Shown: positions 18,507 to 28,213 of the stretch, piece by piece | Layout of the letters: each line of letters starts with the position of its first letter | How positions within the stretch are numbered: position 1 is the stretch's first letter | IMG/VR virus record: IMGVR_UViG_3300017917_001574 | Location: 1 to 57,780 of that record | Origin: a virus | Direction: 5' to 3' (one strand) | DNA: 57,780 bases | Translations under genes and position numbers: made by a program | The notes under the pieces: generated by a model | What the model saw: the letters and a program-made list of their open reading frames with translations, nothing else | Database searches by the model: none | Told to the model about the DNA's origin: nothing

Positions 18507-20345
18507 TTATGAAAAAGTTACTGATTGGAAATTTTTAACTGAAATTCTAATGTCTTTATTTGGATATCGAACTTGGTATACTTGTGAAGGTTGTGCAAAT
18601 ATAGTATCGTCAACAGGTCCAATTAATTTTGTTTCTTCATTTGAATATACCATAGATGTTTCAGCTGAAGAGTATTGCCCTCCTACTTCATTAAAGACAT
18701 CAATACTCGCAACTGTTAAAACCCCATTTGTATTTTGTATTATACTTCTAACCTCAGAAAGATATACGTTTTGACCTAATTGTCTTGTTTGAGGATTAAA
18801 ATATGCAGATACTTTATCGATAACACTAGCAATTACTTGTCCTGAATTTTGTGCTGAGTCAAGAACAATGGAAATATCCATACTTAAATCAATTACTTCG
18901 GCACTTAACACTGAAATATAATCATTCATCATTCTATAGTTGGATAGATAATTGGCAATATTTTGTCTTAAAGTATTTGAAACAATATTAGTTAATTTCC
19001 CTGAAGTATCATAAGATAGTATTTGAATTAATATTTTATTATCGTTCTCAGTTATTGAAACTTTCGCTGGTGCTCCGAATTGAGCCGGCATATTTCTAAT
19101 TAACGATTCATAGTCTTGGACCGTCACCGCTCGTTTTTGAGCTGCGAAGTTAAATGAAACATAATTTCTAATTTCTTCTAAAGATGGAATACCCGCACCT
19201 CCAACCGCAGCAGTTACGTTAACACATCTCAATGAATTAACAACCGACGAGTTTGTGGTTTCTGACGGACCATTGACAAAGAACGAAACCGTTCCAATTT
19301 GATTAATAACATTTGTCCCTAAATTAGTTGCTAATCCACCACCAACTCGGTATTGAATGAATAATGTTGAATTTGGTGTTAGCGTTGAGCCTAACGAAAA
19401 GTTGTTTGAATATCTTTGTAATTCTAATGTTGTTCCTAAAGTTGTAAATTGATTTAACTGGTCTTGAGCGGTATTCGTTCCACCACCAAATGTCATTTTT
19501 TTAAACCCTTCAGGTGTATATTCAGTAATAAATCTATTTTGAGTTTGAATATACCTACCCACTTTAATTCCAGGTTGGTCGGAAACTTTCGTTGGGTCTT
19601 CAACAAATACTCTATCTTCTGCTAATGCGTCAACTTCATACCATCTATTGTCAACACCTAAAAACTCTGCCGTTGTTGGGATGTTTGTATAACTTGTCCC
19701 ATTTTTTAATAAAACACTCGTTATTCCCAAAACATTTTTTTCAGGTAAAAATAATTCAAAAAATGGTCTTACATCATTAGCACCAATAACTCTTTTGAAT
19801 ACTTTTGTAATACCATTAACAACAATTTCTCTTTTAGTAATCGTGTAATTAACTAATATATTATTAGAGTTAAAATTTGGTATTTTTAATCTGTTTGGAA
19901 ATCCTTGAGCATTATAAGGTGATGCAAAATCAATATCATAAACGTTCTCAAACACAATACCCGCCCCAACAACTTGTGACCCTCGAGATAAGGTTCCAAG
20001 ATATCTTTCATCTTCTTTATCTCCAAACGCCGGAACTGTTATTGAAAAGTCAACTAATGATACGGATGGTCTTTGTCCGGGCAATTTTAACCCGTATGTT
20101 CTGGCTATGTTGTAAATTGATGACCTTTGTTGGGCATATTGTAGAACTGTCTCTTGAATACTTCTATCGATATTATAATGTAAGTTATCCGCAACGGCCG
20201 CATTCAAATCGAGAAATACCGAAAAGACTGACGCATCATTAAAATCCTGAATCAAATCAGGGTAATACGTTTTCGTGTAATTCAAAAGGTCTGCTCTTAT
20301 CGATTGATAATCTCTACTACTGTATGATATTCTATTATTTGCCAT
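18507..20345 (-). CDS. gp6: Baseplate wedge protein, gp6/baseplate J-like
   Basis: The ATG at 20345 (MANNRISYSSRDYQS) is chosen. A longer in-frame extension would overlap the upstream gp25 gene and starts with an atypical hydrophobic stretch. The product has 612 residues (T4 gp6 has 660). The N-terminus has the SRDYQSIRADLL and DLNAAVADNLHYNID pattern of gp6/J proteins. The J-type core motif RAVTVQDYESLIRNMPAQFG lies at about 403-422. In contractile tails gp6 dimers form the iris ring of the baseplate that links wedges around the hub and triggers sheath contraction. It directly follows gp25, 4 bases apart, the same order as in T4. Confidence 0.9.
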   Translation of the reverse strand: MANNRISYSSRDYQSIRADLLNYTKTYYPDLIQDFNDASVFSVFLDLNAAVADNLHYNIDRSIQETVLQYAQQRSSIYNIARTYGLKLPGQRPSVSLVDFSITVPAFGDKEDERYLGTLSRGSQVVGAGIVFENVYDIDFASPYNAQGFPNRLKIPNFNSNNILVNYTITKREIVVNGITKVFKRVIGANDVRPFFELFLPEKNVLGITSVLLKNGTSYTNIPTTAEFLGVDNRWYEVDALAEDRVFVEDPTKVSDQPGIKVGRYIQTQNRFITEYTPEGFKKMTFGGGTNTAQDQLNQFTTLGTTLELQRYSNNFSLGSTLTPNSTLFIQYRVGGGLATNLGTNVINQIGTVSFFVNGPSETTNSSVVNSLRCVNVTAAVGGAGIPSLEEIRNYVSFNFAAQKRAVTVQDYESLIRNMPAQFGAPAKVSITENDNKILIQILSYDTSGKLTNIVSNTLRQNIANYLSNYRMMNDYISVLSAEVIDLSMDISIVLDSAQNSGQVIASVIDKVSAYFNPQTRQLGQNVYLSEVRSIIQNTNGVLTVASIDVFNEVGGQYSSAETSMVYSNEETKLIGPVDDTIFAQPSQVYQVRYPNKDIRISVKNFQSVTFS

Positions 20346-20349
20346 AGTT

Positions 20350-20820
20350 TTAAATATTAATAATAACAAAATCACTTTGACCAAAAGTTGAACCATTGGT
20401 TGAGTAATCTATTCTTATTTTTGCGGTGTATTCAGATGTTCCTTTTCCGGGAAATCTATATATTGATGATTCACTCGTTCCCGCAAAATTTTGCCCTGTT
20501 GCAATATCCGCTTCTTCTTGTGGGTCGGCAGGTGTTATACTTAAACTATTAACCAATAAATTTGGCATAAAGTTTTGGATAGCGTCTCTAATATCGGATT
20601 CAATTGCGTTAAAAGTTAATGAATCGAATGGCTCAAAAAGAAATTCATATAATCTTGTCCCAAATTCAGGTAGAAAATATCTTGACCCTTTTCGAGTCAA
20701 CAATAAATGAATTAAATCAGCTTTAATTTCTTCCGATTGTAGTTCCGTTAATTGGAGGTAATCTCCTCTTAAGGAATCTCTAAACGGAAAATTAATACCA
20801 TATGTTACACCATTTGCCAT
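20350..20820 (-). CDS. gp25: Baseplate wedge protein gp25/GpW family
   Basis: This is a 156-residue protein of the gp25/GpW lysozyme-like-fold family (no enzymatic role is implied). Diagnostic features are IHLLLTRKGSRYFLPEFGTR (about 37-56) and the following LYEFLFEPFD, which match the family's LLtrpGer...FGsrl..lLFEP pattern. gp25 nucleates sheath polymerisation from the baseplate. The length is near T4 gp25 (132). Promoter-like octamers lie 3 and about 30 bases upstream, after the nrdA terminator, so this gene heads the baseplate transcription unit that continues into gp6 and the large proteins. Confidence 0.92.
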   Translation of the reverse strand: MANGVTYGINFPFRDSLRGDYLQLTELQSEEIKADLIHLLLTRKGSRYFLPEFGTRLYEFLFEPFDSLTFNAIESDIRDAIQNFMPNLLVNSLSITPADPQEEADIATGQNFAGTSESSIYRFPGKGTSEYTAKIRIDYSTNGSTFGQSDFVIINI

Positions 20821-20850
20821 AATTATAAATATATAGTTCTATTTTTTTCT

Positions 20851-20858
20851 TATAAATA
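20851..20858 (-). promoter_or_regulatory. Candidate promoter octamer TATTTATA upstream of gp25
   Basis: The octamer lies on the minus strand, 30 bases before the gp25 ATG and just past the nrdA terminator. A second copy at 20824-20831 lies only 3 bases from the ATG. Confidence 0.5.
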
Positions 20859-20868
20859 GATAAAAAAT

Positions 20869-20897
20869 AAAAATCCCAACTAATTGTTGGGATTTTT
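20869..20897 (-). terminator. Strong intrinsic terminator after nrdA
   Basis: A perfect 12-bp stem (AAAAATCCCAAC / GTTGGGATTTTT) with a 5-base loop is followed on the minus strand by ATTTTTTAT. It starts 4 bases beyond the nrdA stop codon and separates the replication/nucleotide block from the baseplate block. The A-tract on the other side makes it potentially bidirectional. Confidence 0.9.
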
Positions 20898-20900
20898 ATT

Positions 20901-23321
20901 TTAAGATGAACAACCAAAACATTCAAATTGACTATCTTCAGGTTTGTTAGTCACTTCAGATATTTCAACCTTTGGAATTTCAGGTTTAATTTTGGATTGT
21001 TGTATTTTTGATACGTCTACCGCCAAATGTTTTGCTCCTGTAGATATCGCTTTAGTCCTAACATAGTAACACAAAGTCTTTAATCCTTTCGACCATGAAT
21101 GGAAATGAGATGATGTTATCTTTGATAACGTAGGATTCGACATGTAAATATTCATTGATTGTGATTGGTCAATAAATGGTGCTCTGTCTGCGGCCATATC
21201 AATCAACTCTCTCTGAGATATTTCCCATATAGTTTTATATTTGTCAATCAAATGCTCGGTTCTTTTAACTTTTTTGGTGTAATTTTTGTCTTCAGGGTCA
21301 AGATAATTATTGAAGTTAATATTTTGAATTGACCCTTCATTTATGATGATTTCATTTTTCAAATCTTCACTCCAAATACCAATTTTTTCAAAATCATTGA
21401 TTAAGTATTTATTCACAATTAAAATCTCCCCTCCAACAACACGTCTATTAAACAATGCTGAGTGAGCCGGTTCTGTCATTTCAAATGAACCCGTAATCTT
21501 TGCTGAAGACGCAACCGGCATTTGTGCCGTAAATAAAGAGTTACACACCCCATATTTTTTAACATCTTCTTTTAATGAACTCCAATCTAAAAATAATTCA
21601 GATTCAGTTAATCCCCACATGTCAAATTGTAATATGCCTTTTGACATCGGAGAACCTTCAAAATACTTGTAAGGTGTTCTAACCCCTGATTTACACAATT
21701 CCATACTTTCAGTTACCGCAGCAAAATATATTGCCTCAAATATATTTTTGTTCAACGTTCTCGCCTCCTCTGATGTGAAAATATAATCCATCAAATAGAA
21801 TACGTCCGCTAATCCTTGTGTTCCAATCGCAATTGCTCTTTGTTCTAATCCACCTTTCAAACCTTTTTCAGTTGAGTAGGCGTTCTTATCTACTACATTG
21901 TTCAACGCTCTCACGACTTTTCTAACTTCACTAATCAAAAGATTATAATCAAATTTACCATCTTTAATGAAGTTTTTCAACACGATTGATGATAATGTGC
22001 ATATTGCCGTGGTTTCTTCATCTGTAAATTGATAAATCTCATTACAAAGGTTAGATTGTTTGATAACTCCAATGTTTTGGTGATTTGTTTTTCTATTCGC
22101 ATTATCTTTAGAACATAGGTAAGGAACTCCCGTTTCGATTTGGGATTCAACAATTTTTGTCCAAATTTCTTGCGCTTTGATTTTTTTACCAAGTCCTAAC
22201 TCAACCGCTTTGTTATAGTTTGATTCATATTCCTCACCATAACACTCTTGAAGTGGTTTAATTCCCGCCTTAATGATGTCATTAGGACAGAATAAATACC
22301 AATCACCGTTATCCTTAACCGCGTTCATAAAGTTATCCGGAATCCATATTGCGGTGAATAAATCTCTTGCTCTCAATTCTTCAGCACCTGTATTTTTCTT
22401 AATTTCTAATAAGTCTATGATATCTTTGTGCCATGGTTCCAAATAAATGGCCGCACTACCAGGTCTCCTACCTTGTTGATTGAAGAATCTTAGAGATTCG
22501 TTAACAATTTTCAAATACTTTAATAGTCCTCCTGCAAATCCCCCTGAAGTATTAATTCTACTTTCCTTACTTCTAATGTTGGACATTGACAACCCAATAC
22601 CCGCCGCGTCTGAAGAATATGTCGAGATATCGTTCAAAGTATCCAACAATCCATTACGAGAATCTGAATTATTATAGTGTAATACACATGAAGCCAATTG
22701 AGGAACCTTAGTTCCCGAGTTAATCATGATTGGTGTTGCCGGTGATATCAATTGAGTTGACAATGAATTGTAATAATCCATAGCTTCTTCATAGGTGTTT
22801 GTAACCCATAAAGCAACTCTCATATACATATGTTGAGGTCTTTCTACCACTTTACCTTCAGGTGTTTTTAACAAATACATCTCCTGTAATGACCTCCAAG
22901 CGAAGTAATCAAAATTATAATCATTTTCATGATTAATCACCTCGTCAATTTTTTCCGGTCCATAATTTTTAATAATATCGATTAGTTTTTCGTTAACGAC
23001 ACCAAAATCATATAATTCCATCATGGTTTCCGAAAAACTATCTTTAGTTTCCTTATGATACGCTGAAATAGCAACTGATGATGCTAGTCTTGAGTAGTCG
23101 TGGTGACTACCCGTATATGCCGCAGCAATTTCATAAACAAGTTTATCCAATTCTTTAGTGGTAATCAAACCTTCAGTTGGGACTGAAGTTATTACTTTTA
23201 TAAAAATTTCATCAGAATTAACATTTAATCCTTTTGCCGCTCTTTTAATTCTATTGTAAATTTTTTGAGGGTTAAAGGGAGCATCCTCCCCACCTCTTTT
23301 TTTAATTCTTAATGACATCAT
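20901..23321 (-). CDS. nrdA: Class I ribonucleotide reductase, large (alpha) subunit
   Basis: This 806-residue enzyme reduces ribonucleoside diphosphates to deoxy forms for phage DNA synthesis. Residues about 3-90 are an ATP-cone (RIKKRGGEDAPFNPQKIYNR), so allosteric activity control is probably kept. Active-site residues are visible: the radical-shuttle cysteine region ASCVLHYNN (about 210), NLCNEI (about 423-428) carrying the Asn-x-Cys-x-Glu catalytic triad, the redox partner Cys in TAICTLSS (about 439), and the tyrosine pair in LCYYVRTK used for radical transfer. The C-terminus ends CFGCSS, the swinging-arm Cys pair that accepts electrons from thioredoxin or glutaredoxin. All expected features are present, so it should be active. 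It is the last gene of the replication operon and directly follows nrdB. Confidence 0.97.
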   Translation of the reverse strand: MMSLRIKKRGGEDAPFNPQKIYNRIKRAAKGLNVNSDEIFIKVITSVPTEGLITTKELDKLVYEIAAAYTGSHHDYSRLASSVAISAYHKETKDSFSETMMELYDFGVVNEKLIDIIKNYGPEKIDEVINHENDYNFDYFAWRSLQEMYLLKTPEGKVVERPQHMYMRVALWVTNTYEEAMDYYNSLSTQLISPATPIMINSGTKVPQLASCVLHYNNSDSRNGLLDTLNDISTYSSDAAGIGLSMSNIRSKESRINTSGGFAGGLLKYLKIVNESLRFFNQQGRRPGSAAIYLEPWHKDIIDLLEIKKNTGAEELRARDLFTAIWIPDNFMNAVKDNGDWYLFCPNDIIKAGIKPLQECYGEEYESNYNKAVELGLGKKIKAQEIWTKIVESQIETGVPYLCSKDNANRKTNHQNIGVIKQSNLCNEIYQFTDEETTAICTLSSIVLKNFIKDGKFDYNLLISEVRKVVRALNNVVDKNAYSTEKGLKGGLEQRAIAIGTQGLADVFYLMDYIFTSEEARTLNKNIFEAIYFAAVTESMELCKSGVRTPYKYFEGSPMSKGILQFDMWGLTESELFLDWSSLKEDVKKYGVCNSLFTAQMPVASSAKITGSFEMTEPAHSALFNRRVVGGEILIVNKYLINDFEKIGIWSEDLKNEIIINEGSIQNINFNNYLDPEDKNYTKKVKRTEHLIDKYKTIWEISQRELIDMAADRAPFIDQSQSMNIYMSNPTLSKITSSHFHSWSKGLKTLCYYVRTKAISTGAKHLAVDVSKIQQSKIKPEIPKVEISEVTNKPEDSQFECFGCSS

Positions 23322-23338
23322 AATTTATATATATATTT

Positions 23339-24286
23339 TTAGAAATCGTCTGTAAATGTAATAGTTTCGTTCAACTTCGCTTTTTGGTATTCCATAGTTC
23401 TTGATTCAAAGAAATTACCTTTAGTTTCAACCGCAATTTGTTCCATGAACTTAAATGGTTGTTCAACATTAAATTCTTTTTTACATCCAAGTTTAACTAA
23501 AAGTCCGTCAACTACGAATTCAAGATATTGTTTCATCAAGTTTGAATTCATCCCAATAAGTGAAACCGGTAAAGATTCTGTAATAAATTCTTTTTCAATT
23601 TCTAATGCTGATAATAAAATTTCTTTGATTCTCTTTTCACTTGGTTTATCCTCCACGTGATTATTCAATAAATGAATCGCGAAATCACAATGTAAGTTCT
23701 CATCTTTAAAAATCAATGAGTTAGCATTACACAACCCTTGCATAAGTCCTCTTGATTTTAACCAAAAAATCGAACAGAATGAACCAGAGAAGAATATACC
23801 TTCAACCGCCGCGAACGCAACCAATCTTTCTTGGAATGACGCGTTTTTAATCCAATTCAACGCCCAATTGGCTTTCTTTTGAACTGCCGGTAATCTATCA
23901 ATAGCATGGAAACATTCGTCTTTTTCTTTAGGATTTGACACATAAGTATCAATTAAAAGTGAATACATTAATGAATGAATATTCTCCATCATCAATTGGA
24001 ATCCATAGAAGAACTTCGCTTCTGGATATTGAACTTCTTTTAAGAAGTTTTCCGCCAAATTCTCATTAACGATACCATCCGATGCGGCAAAGAACGATAA
24101 TACATTCTTAACGAAATACTTTTCATTATCCGATAAATTTTCCCAATCACGAATGTCATTAGTTAAATCTACCTCTTCTGCCGTCCAAAAAGCGGCTTGA
24201 TGTTGTTTATAATATTCCCAAATATCGTTATGTTCAATTGGGAATATTACGAAACGATTTGGATTCTCTACTAAAATTTTTTCCAT
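23339..24286 (-). CDS. nrdB: Class I ribonucleotide reductase, small (beta) subunit
   Basis: This is a 315-residue ferritin-like radical subunit. The di-iron ligands are all present: Asp40 (TAEEVDL), Glu101 and His104 (MENIHS), Glu162 (AVEGIFF), Glu196 and His199 (KDENLH). The tyrosyl radical site Tyr108 is kept in [12 protein letters not shown], so this is a Tyr-radical class Ia enzyme. The motifs [16 protein letters not shown] and [14 protein letters not shown] are strikingly like the R2 of eukaryotes rather than that of E. coli. The C-terminal tail ends TFTDDF, the type of peptide that docks on NrdA. It lies 17 bases from nrdA and 9 bases after the helicase gene, within one operon. Confidence 0.97.
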   Translation of the reverse strand: MEKILVENPNRFVIFPIEHNDIWEYYKQHQAAFWTAEEVDLTNDIRDWENLSDNEKYFVKNVLSFFAASDGIVNENLAENFLKEVQYPEAKFFYGFQLMMENIHSLMYSLLIDTYVSNPKEKDECFHAIDRLPAVQKKANWALNWIKNASFQERLVAFAAVEGIFFSGSFCSIFWLKSRGLMQGLCNANSLIFKDENLHCDFAIHLLNNHVEDKPSEKRIKEILLSALEIEKEFITESLPVSLIGMNSNLMKQYLEFVVDGLLVKLGCKKEFNVEQPFKFMEQIAVETKGNFFESRTMEYQKAKLNETITFTDDF

Positions 24287-24295
24287 ATTTTTTTT

Positions 24296-25672
24296 TTAAT
24301 TTTGTTGTTGTTCTCTTAATTTTCTTTTTTCTAATAATTCTTTAACTCTATCTCTTTTTCTCTCCTCTTGTTGTTCTTCAAACCCTAAGAATGTTACCGA
24401 ACTTTCAGTATCAATCTCAAGCAATTCATTGTTGAATTTACAATTCTCGAATACAACACCATCCTTACCCAATCTTGATTTGGTAATCGCTATTGTTGCC
24501 AAGTGCATTTCTTTTTGTTGTAATGTTTTTGCGACAGATATAATTACGTGTCCCACTTGTGCTTTCTTGATTGAACCTCCCATTTGGTCTGTCGTTACAA
24601 CCTCAGAAGAGATTGAACTTCTATTACCTTGAGTTGCCGTCCAACCAACCAAATTAAGTTCGTGACACATAGCTTCAAATCCTCTCATCACCGAACCCTC
24701 AGCTTTCCATTCGTCTTTACTTGAACTTTCAGGAACAACGCAATCAATATAATCTAACAAAACTAAATCAATTTTAGTTCCATCCGCAATCATTTTTCTG
24801 AGTTGATTTTTAATTTGACTCATTGTTACTGAATCAGAAGGGAGTTTTTTCAAAATTAACTCGTTCTTCATTGTTTCCTTAATCTCAGTAATTTTACCCA
24901 TCACCTCATCTTTATTTTTCACCAAATTATCTGGCTCAATACCAGTCCAAAGGGTAAAGTGTTTTCGTTGAACGATTTTTGGATTATCTTCAAAAAATAT
25001 TTGAAGGACATTATAACCAAGATTAAATGCGGTGTTAGCAATTTTGGTTAAGATGGTTGTTTTACCAACTCCGGTTGGAGCCAATATCACCCCAATCTCA
25101 CCTTTCGCTAACCCACCTTTTAACAACTTGTCAATACCCGGGATTCCCATTGGTATTGGATGTCTGAAGTCCTCATCCAAGACACTATCAAGATTGGAAA
25201 AGATATCCGTTAGTCCGGTATCTCTTTCTCCAACTTGTAATGCTTCACGAACCAACCCTTCAACTTTATCATAAGATTCAAAATCACCTTCAGTGATGAT
25301 TTTTTGAGCCTTATCCATAGCCTTTTGAAGTTCTTGTTGTTTACAAAACTTCAAAGCCTTTTCTTGAACGAATTGGGTTCCCTCAAACGGAGCATCTTTA
25401 ATTTGTATTATAGTATCGAGAACGATTTTAGCAACCAATTCTTGTGAAATTTCAGATTTAACGATTTGCTCAAGAGTGTCAAAATTGGGTGTAGATTGGT
25501 ATTTCACATAATATTCCTTAACCATCTGCAAGATGATTTTGAAGTATTTGTTATCGAAATAAGAGCTTTCAATAACATCCATAATAGTCATTGAAAATTC
25601 TTTATCTACTATAATTTGGTTCAAAAGTTGTATTTGAAATGTGTTCCCTAAGTAATCAAAATTCTTGTTCAT
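24296..25672 (-). CDS. gp41: Replicative DNA helicase, DnaB/gp41 type
   Basis: This is a 458-residue RecA-fold helicase. The N-terminal about 130 residues are helical (DnaB N-domain-like), with a linker helix region to about 175. Then comes KGEIGVILAPTGVGKTTILT (Walker A, about 196-212), a Walker B strand DLVLLDYIDCV (about 300) and a DnaB-type H4-like element with the GGSIKKAQVGHVI region. The C-terminus is basic and Gln/Lys/Arg rich (KELLEKRKLREQQQ). It would unwind the phage fork 5'-3' and recruit primase, which is not in this window. It lies with gp32, UvsX and exonuclease genes, as expected for a T4-type replisome cluster. The length matches T4 gp41 (475). Confidence 0.92.
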   Translation of the reverse strand: MNKNFDYLGNTFQIQLLNQIIVDKEFSMTIMDVIESSYFDNKYFKIILQMVKEYYVKYQSTPNFDTLEQIVKSEISQELVAKIVLDTIIQIKDAPFEGTQFVQEKALKFCKQQELQKAMDKAQKIITEGDFESYDKVEGLVREALQVGERDTGLTDIFSNLDSVLDEDFRHPIPMGIPGIDKLLKGGLAKGEIGVILAPTGVGKTTILTKIANTAFNLGYNVLQIFFEDNPKIVQRKHFTLWTGIEPDNLVKNKDEVMGKITEIKETMKNELILKKLPSDSVTMSQIKNQLRKMIADGTKIDLVLLDYIDCVVPESSSKDEWKAEGSVMRGFEAMCHELNLVGWTATQGNRSSISSEVVTTDQMGGSIKKAQVGHVIISVAKTLQQKEMHLATIAITKSRLGKDGVVFENCKFNNELLEIDTESSVTFLGFEEQQEERKRDRVKELLEKRKLREQQQN

Positions 25673-25707
25673 ATATCGTTTGTAAGTTTCCTTGTTTTAT
25701 TAAATAG

Positions 25708-26160
25708 TTACTTACTCAAATCAATTCCCAAATAATTAAAACTTAATTTTTTTGTTGAAAAGATGTCAGTCAAATCTCTAAGTGCATCTTTTAATATTGG
25801 TCGTATATCGACAGTATAACGAACTTTTGGTGGGAATAATTTTCCGTCTAAAATTCTATGACAAATTGTCTGCTCTCCAATTTTAACATAAATGTTGAAG
25901 ATTTCCGGGCCATCGGTAAACGATGTATTCATAATATTTGGGTCATTTGATATGGAATCTTGATTATCCATCATATAAGTAACCGTTTTCATTTTTAATA
26001 AGTATTGAAGTTCTTCTTTAAAACTTTTCATAAAGTAATAGAACTCCAATGAATTTTTTGCTTTAGGATTATATCCTCTGACATTAAAAAACCTTTGAAC
26101 TACAATATTGTCATTTAATGTCAATAAAAATTCAATTTTTGTGCTTTCCTGTTCTCTCAT
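25708..26160 (-). CDS. Unknown protein of the replication block
   Basis: This 150-residue soluble protein starts MREQESTKIEFLLTLNDNIV. It has a mixed alpha/beta composition with the segment QRFFNVRGYNPKAKNSLEFY, which looks conserved in character but which I cannot assign to a family. It lies 4 bases after the exonuclease stop and about 35 bases before the helicase start, so it is co-transcribed with replication genes. By position it might be a helicase-loading or transcription-coupling accessory, comparable to small T4 genes such as 59 or 33. There is no sequence support for either. There are no cysteine clusters or membrane segments. Confidence 0.7.
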   Translation of the reverse strand: MREQESTKIEFLLTLNDNIVVQRFFNVRGYNPKAKNSLEFYYFMKSFKEELQYLLKMKTVTYMMDNQDSISNDPNIMNTSFTDGPEIFNIYVKIGEQTICHRILDGKLFPPKVRYTVDIRPILKDALRDLTDIFSTKKLSFNYLGIDLSK

Positions 26161-26164
26161 AAAT

Positions 26165-27166
26165 TTAATTTTTTTGTGTATTTCTTTTTTCTTTTCTTGT
26201 TAATTTCATAAATGGTTTGAGGAAGTTAACCCAAGCCTCATCGTCTTTTGGGAGATACTTAAAGAGACCATCTTCCATCATCATTCTCATTAAGTTTTTG
26301 TATCCCCTATCTGTAGGGTCAATACTGTCTGTTAAAATTTGTTCTACTAAGTTTTTTCCATCATCGGTAATAAGGGGGTTTTTAAGGTCAACAATTTTTT
26401 TGTTCGTTTTATAGAACTCTTCTCCAAGTATAGACAATTTTGTCTTACCAGTCAAAATATTATTTAAAGTTTTGATAGGTTTCTTTTGCTCGATATTTCG
26501 TGCATAACTCAAAATTTCTTCGACAGTGCATGGTTTCTCCTGCACTTGAGGGAAGTATTTAATTAAAGTTTTTTCACCCAAACCTTCAATTCCATTAATG
26601 TTGTCGGATTTGTCTCCGGTGAAGATTTTAGTTAATAAAACATTATAGTGGGGAATGTCAACCTTGTTAATGGTTATCATATCCCCATTCTTATAATATT
26701 GTTTTGAAATTGGCGAGTAAATCGTTACTCGTTCGGAAATAAGTTGGGTGAGGTCTTTGTCTGCCGAGAAGATAATAATATCCTCATCAGTTGCGATTTG
26801 TGTGTAGTATGCCATAAGGTCATCAGCTTCGTTATCAACCATCTCAACTTGTCTAACAAATATCTCTTCCAAGTATTGTTTTACACGAACTTTCTGTTGG
26901 AGATACGACTCATATTTGAACTCGTTCATATCTTGTCTTCGGTTCGCTTTATATTGGGGGTAAATAGACTTTCTAATGGATGAATTTGACTCTCCATCCC
27001 AAAACACAACAACCTTATCGTGGTTGTGTTCTTCAAGAAATTTTCGTAAGATGTTGATGAAATGGTAGATTCCACCTAAGTGTTCACCATCATTGTATAA
27101 ATCTCTGGCTCCATGGAATCCTATCTTAAATAGGTTGTCGCCATCAACTAATAATGTTTTTTTCAA
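26165..27166 (-). CDS. rnh: 5'-3' exonuclease / RNase H (FEN family)
   Basis: This 333-residue protein belongs to the flap-endonuclease/5'-3' exonuclease family, as T4 RNase H does. The acidic metal-binding residues are visible in order: LLVDGDN (Asp8, Asp10), VVFWDGESN, VDNEADDLM, IFSADKDLTQL, and the helix-hairpin-helix region FTGDKSDNINGIEGLGEKT that binds duplex DNA behind the cut. It would remove RNA primers and flaps during lagging-strand processing. The C-terminus is Lys/Arg/Thr-rich. It directly follows uvsX (29 bases) in the replication operon. The T4 enzyme is 305 residues, so the length is typical. Confidence 0.93.
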   Translation of the reverse strand: MKKTLLVDGDNLFKIGFHGARDLYNDGEHLGGIYHFINILRKFLEEHNHDKVVVFWDGESNSSIRKSIYPQYKANRRQDMNEFKYESYLQQKVRVKQYLEEIFVRQVEMVDNEADDLMAYYTQIATDEDIIIFSADKDLTQLISERVTIYSPISKQYYKNGDMITINKVDIPHYNVLLTKIFTGDKSDNINGIEGLGEKTLIKYFPQVQEKPCTVEEILSYARNIEQKKPIKTLNNILTGKTKLSILGEEFYKTNKKIVDLKNPLITDDGKNLVEQILTDSIDPTDRGYKNLMRMMMEDGLFKYLPKDDEAWVNFLKPFMKLTRKEKRNTQKN

Positions 27167-27194
27167 TTTGTTTGTTTTACTGGTGATACAATAA

Positions 27195-28196
27195 CTAATC
27201 CTCTTTCTCTTCCGCTAAGTCAAAATCACCATCACTTCCAATTATATCTTTCCAATAATCGGCATATTCTTTCTTATATTTTTCAATATTAGACTTTTCT
27301 TCCGCAGCATCTTTACCCGCCAAAAATCCATGTGGTGTTACAATAATTTTACCATCATCATACCCAAGTCCATTTATGTGATTCTTTAATACAGATACTT
27401 TACTTCTTATCGCAAACTTAATTGAACGTTTGTCTTTTGTTGCAGTGATTTTATTTGTCCCAGCACCTTTTTGATTACCAAATAAGAAAACCAAAGACGA
27501 ATTTAACCAAATTGCCTCACCACCTTTAGCCTTAATTTTGGGTTGTCCAAAGGGGTTATCAGGTAGTTCCACCCACGGTTGATTTACGATAACCAATGTG
27601 TTTTCGTATTTTGAATCCGATTTACGTGAACCTGAAATACGTTGGTTAATACCCATACCGATTTTGTCGGCAAGTGTGGACGCATTGTGTTGTTTACCAC
27701 CTTTACCCTCGTAAGTCATTTTACAAGGAACTGAACCAACAGAGTCCCATAAGAATAATAAACTATAATCTAACTCACCCTTTTCTTGTGCATCTAACAA
27801 ACTATTAATATAGTCCGTGATTTGTTCGATATAACTAAAATCATTATTGAAAATGTAAAATCCGTCCCAATCAAGTTCACCTGTAGTTTCATCCACAACT
27901 TCCTCGCACTCAAATCCCATAAGTTTTGCGTGTTCAAAAGACCACTTCTGTTCTGTGATAATGAATACAGGGAGAATTCCTTTCTTTTGAGCATCAACAG
28001 CGGTTTTAACTAACGCAGTTGTTTTACCCGTATCTGAGTGACCTAAGAACATATTCAAATGCCCAATCGCCGGACCCGGTAAACCTACCGCATCCAAGAA
28101 ATCAGGACCCAAGTCAAAAAATCTTTGGGGTTTATATTTTGCAGATGTTGAGAACTTTTTCTTCAGCGAACTGAAATCATTTTTCTTTATTGCCAT
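27195..28196 (-). CDS. uvsX: RecA/UvsX-type recombinase
   Basis: This is a 333-residue RecA-fold strand-exchange protein. The Walker A motif is FLGHSDTGKTTALVK (Gly52-Thr60 region) and the Walker B strand is YSLLFLWDSVGSVP (about 156). A later segment with PWVELPDNPFGQPKIKAKGG corresponds to the L2/DNA-binding loop area. The C-terminus is acidic (DLAEEKED), as in RecA-like proteins where it modulates DNA binding. It should drive recombination-dependent replication and repair. The next upstream gene is the gp32-like protein, its normal partner, but a strong hairpin terminator separates them, so the two are probably expressed at different levels. Confidence 0.92.
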   Translation of the reverse strand: MAIKKNDFSSLKKKFSTSAKYKPQRFFDLGPDFLDAVGLPGPAIGHLNMFLGHSDTGKTTALVKTAVDAQKKGILPVFIITEQKWSFEHAKLMGFECEEVVDETTGELDWDGFYIFNNDFSYIEQITDYINSLLDAQEKGELDYSLLFLWDSVGSVPCKMTYEGKGGKQHNASTLADKIGMGINQRISGSRKSDSKYENTLVIVNQPWVELPDNPFGQPKIKAKGGEAIWLNSSLVFLFGNQKGAGTNKITATKDKRSIKFAIRSKVSVLKNHINGLGYDDGKIIVTPHGFLAGKDAAEEKSNIEKYKKEYADYWKDIIGSDGDFDLAEEKED

Positions 28197-28213
28197 AATT
28201 TTTGTTTTTAATT

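Noticed and set aside
19877-20242. Plus-strand 121-codon frame inside gp6
   Set aside because: It is antisense to the strongly supported gp6/J gene, with no recognisable protein features.
20345-20396. 17-residue N-terminal extension of gp6 (MVQLLVKVILLLLIFKT) as a signal peptide
   Set aside because: It overlaps the end of the gp25 gene, is absent from the gp6 family pattern, and the internal ATG gives the expected MANNRISYSSRDY start.
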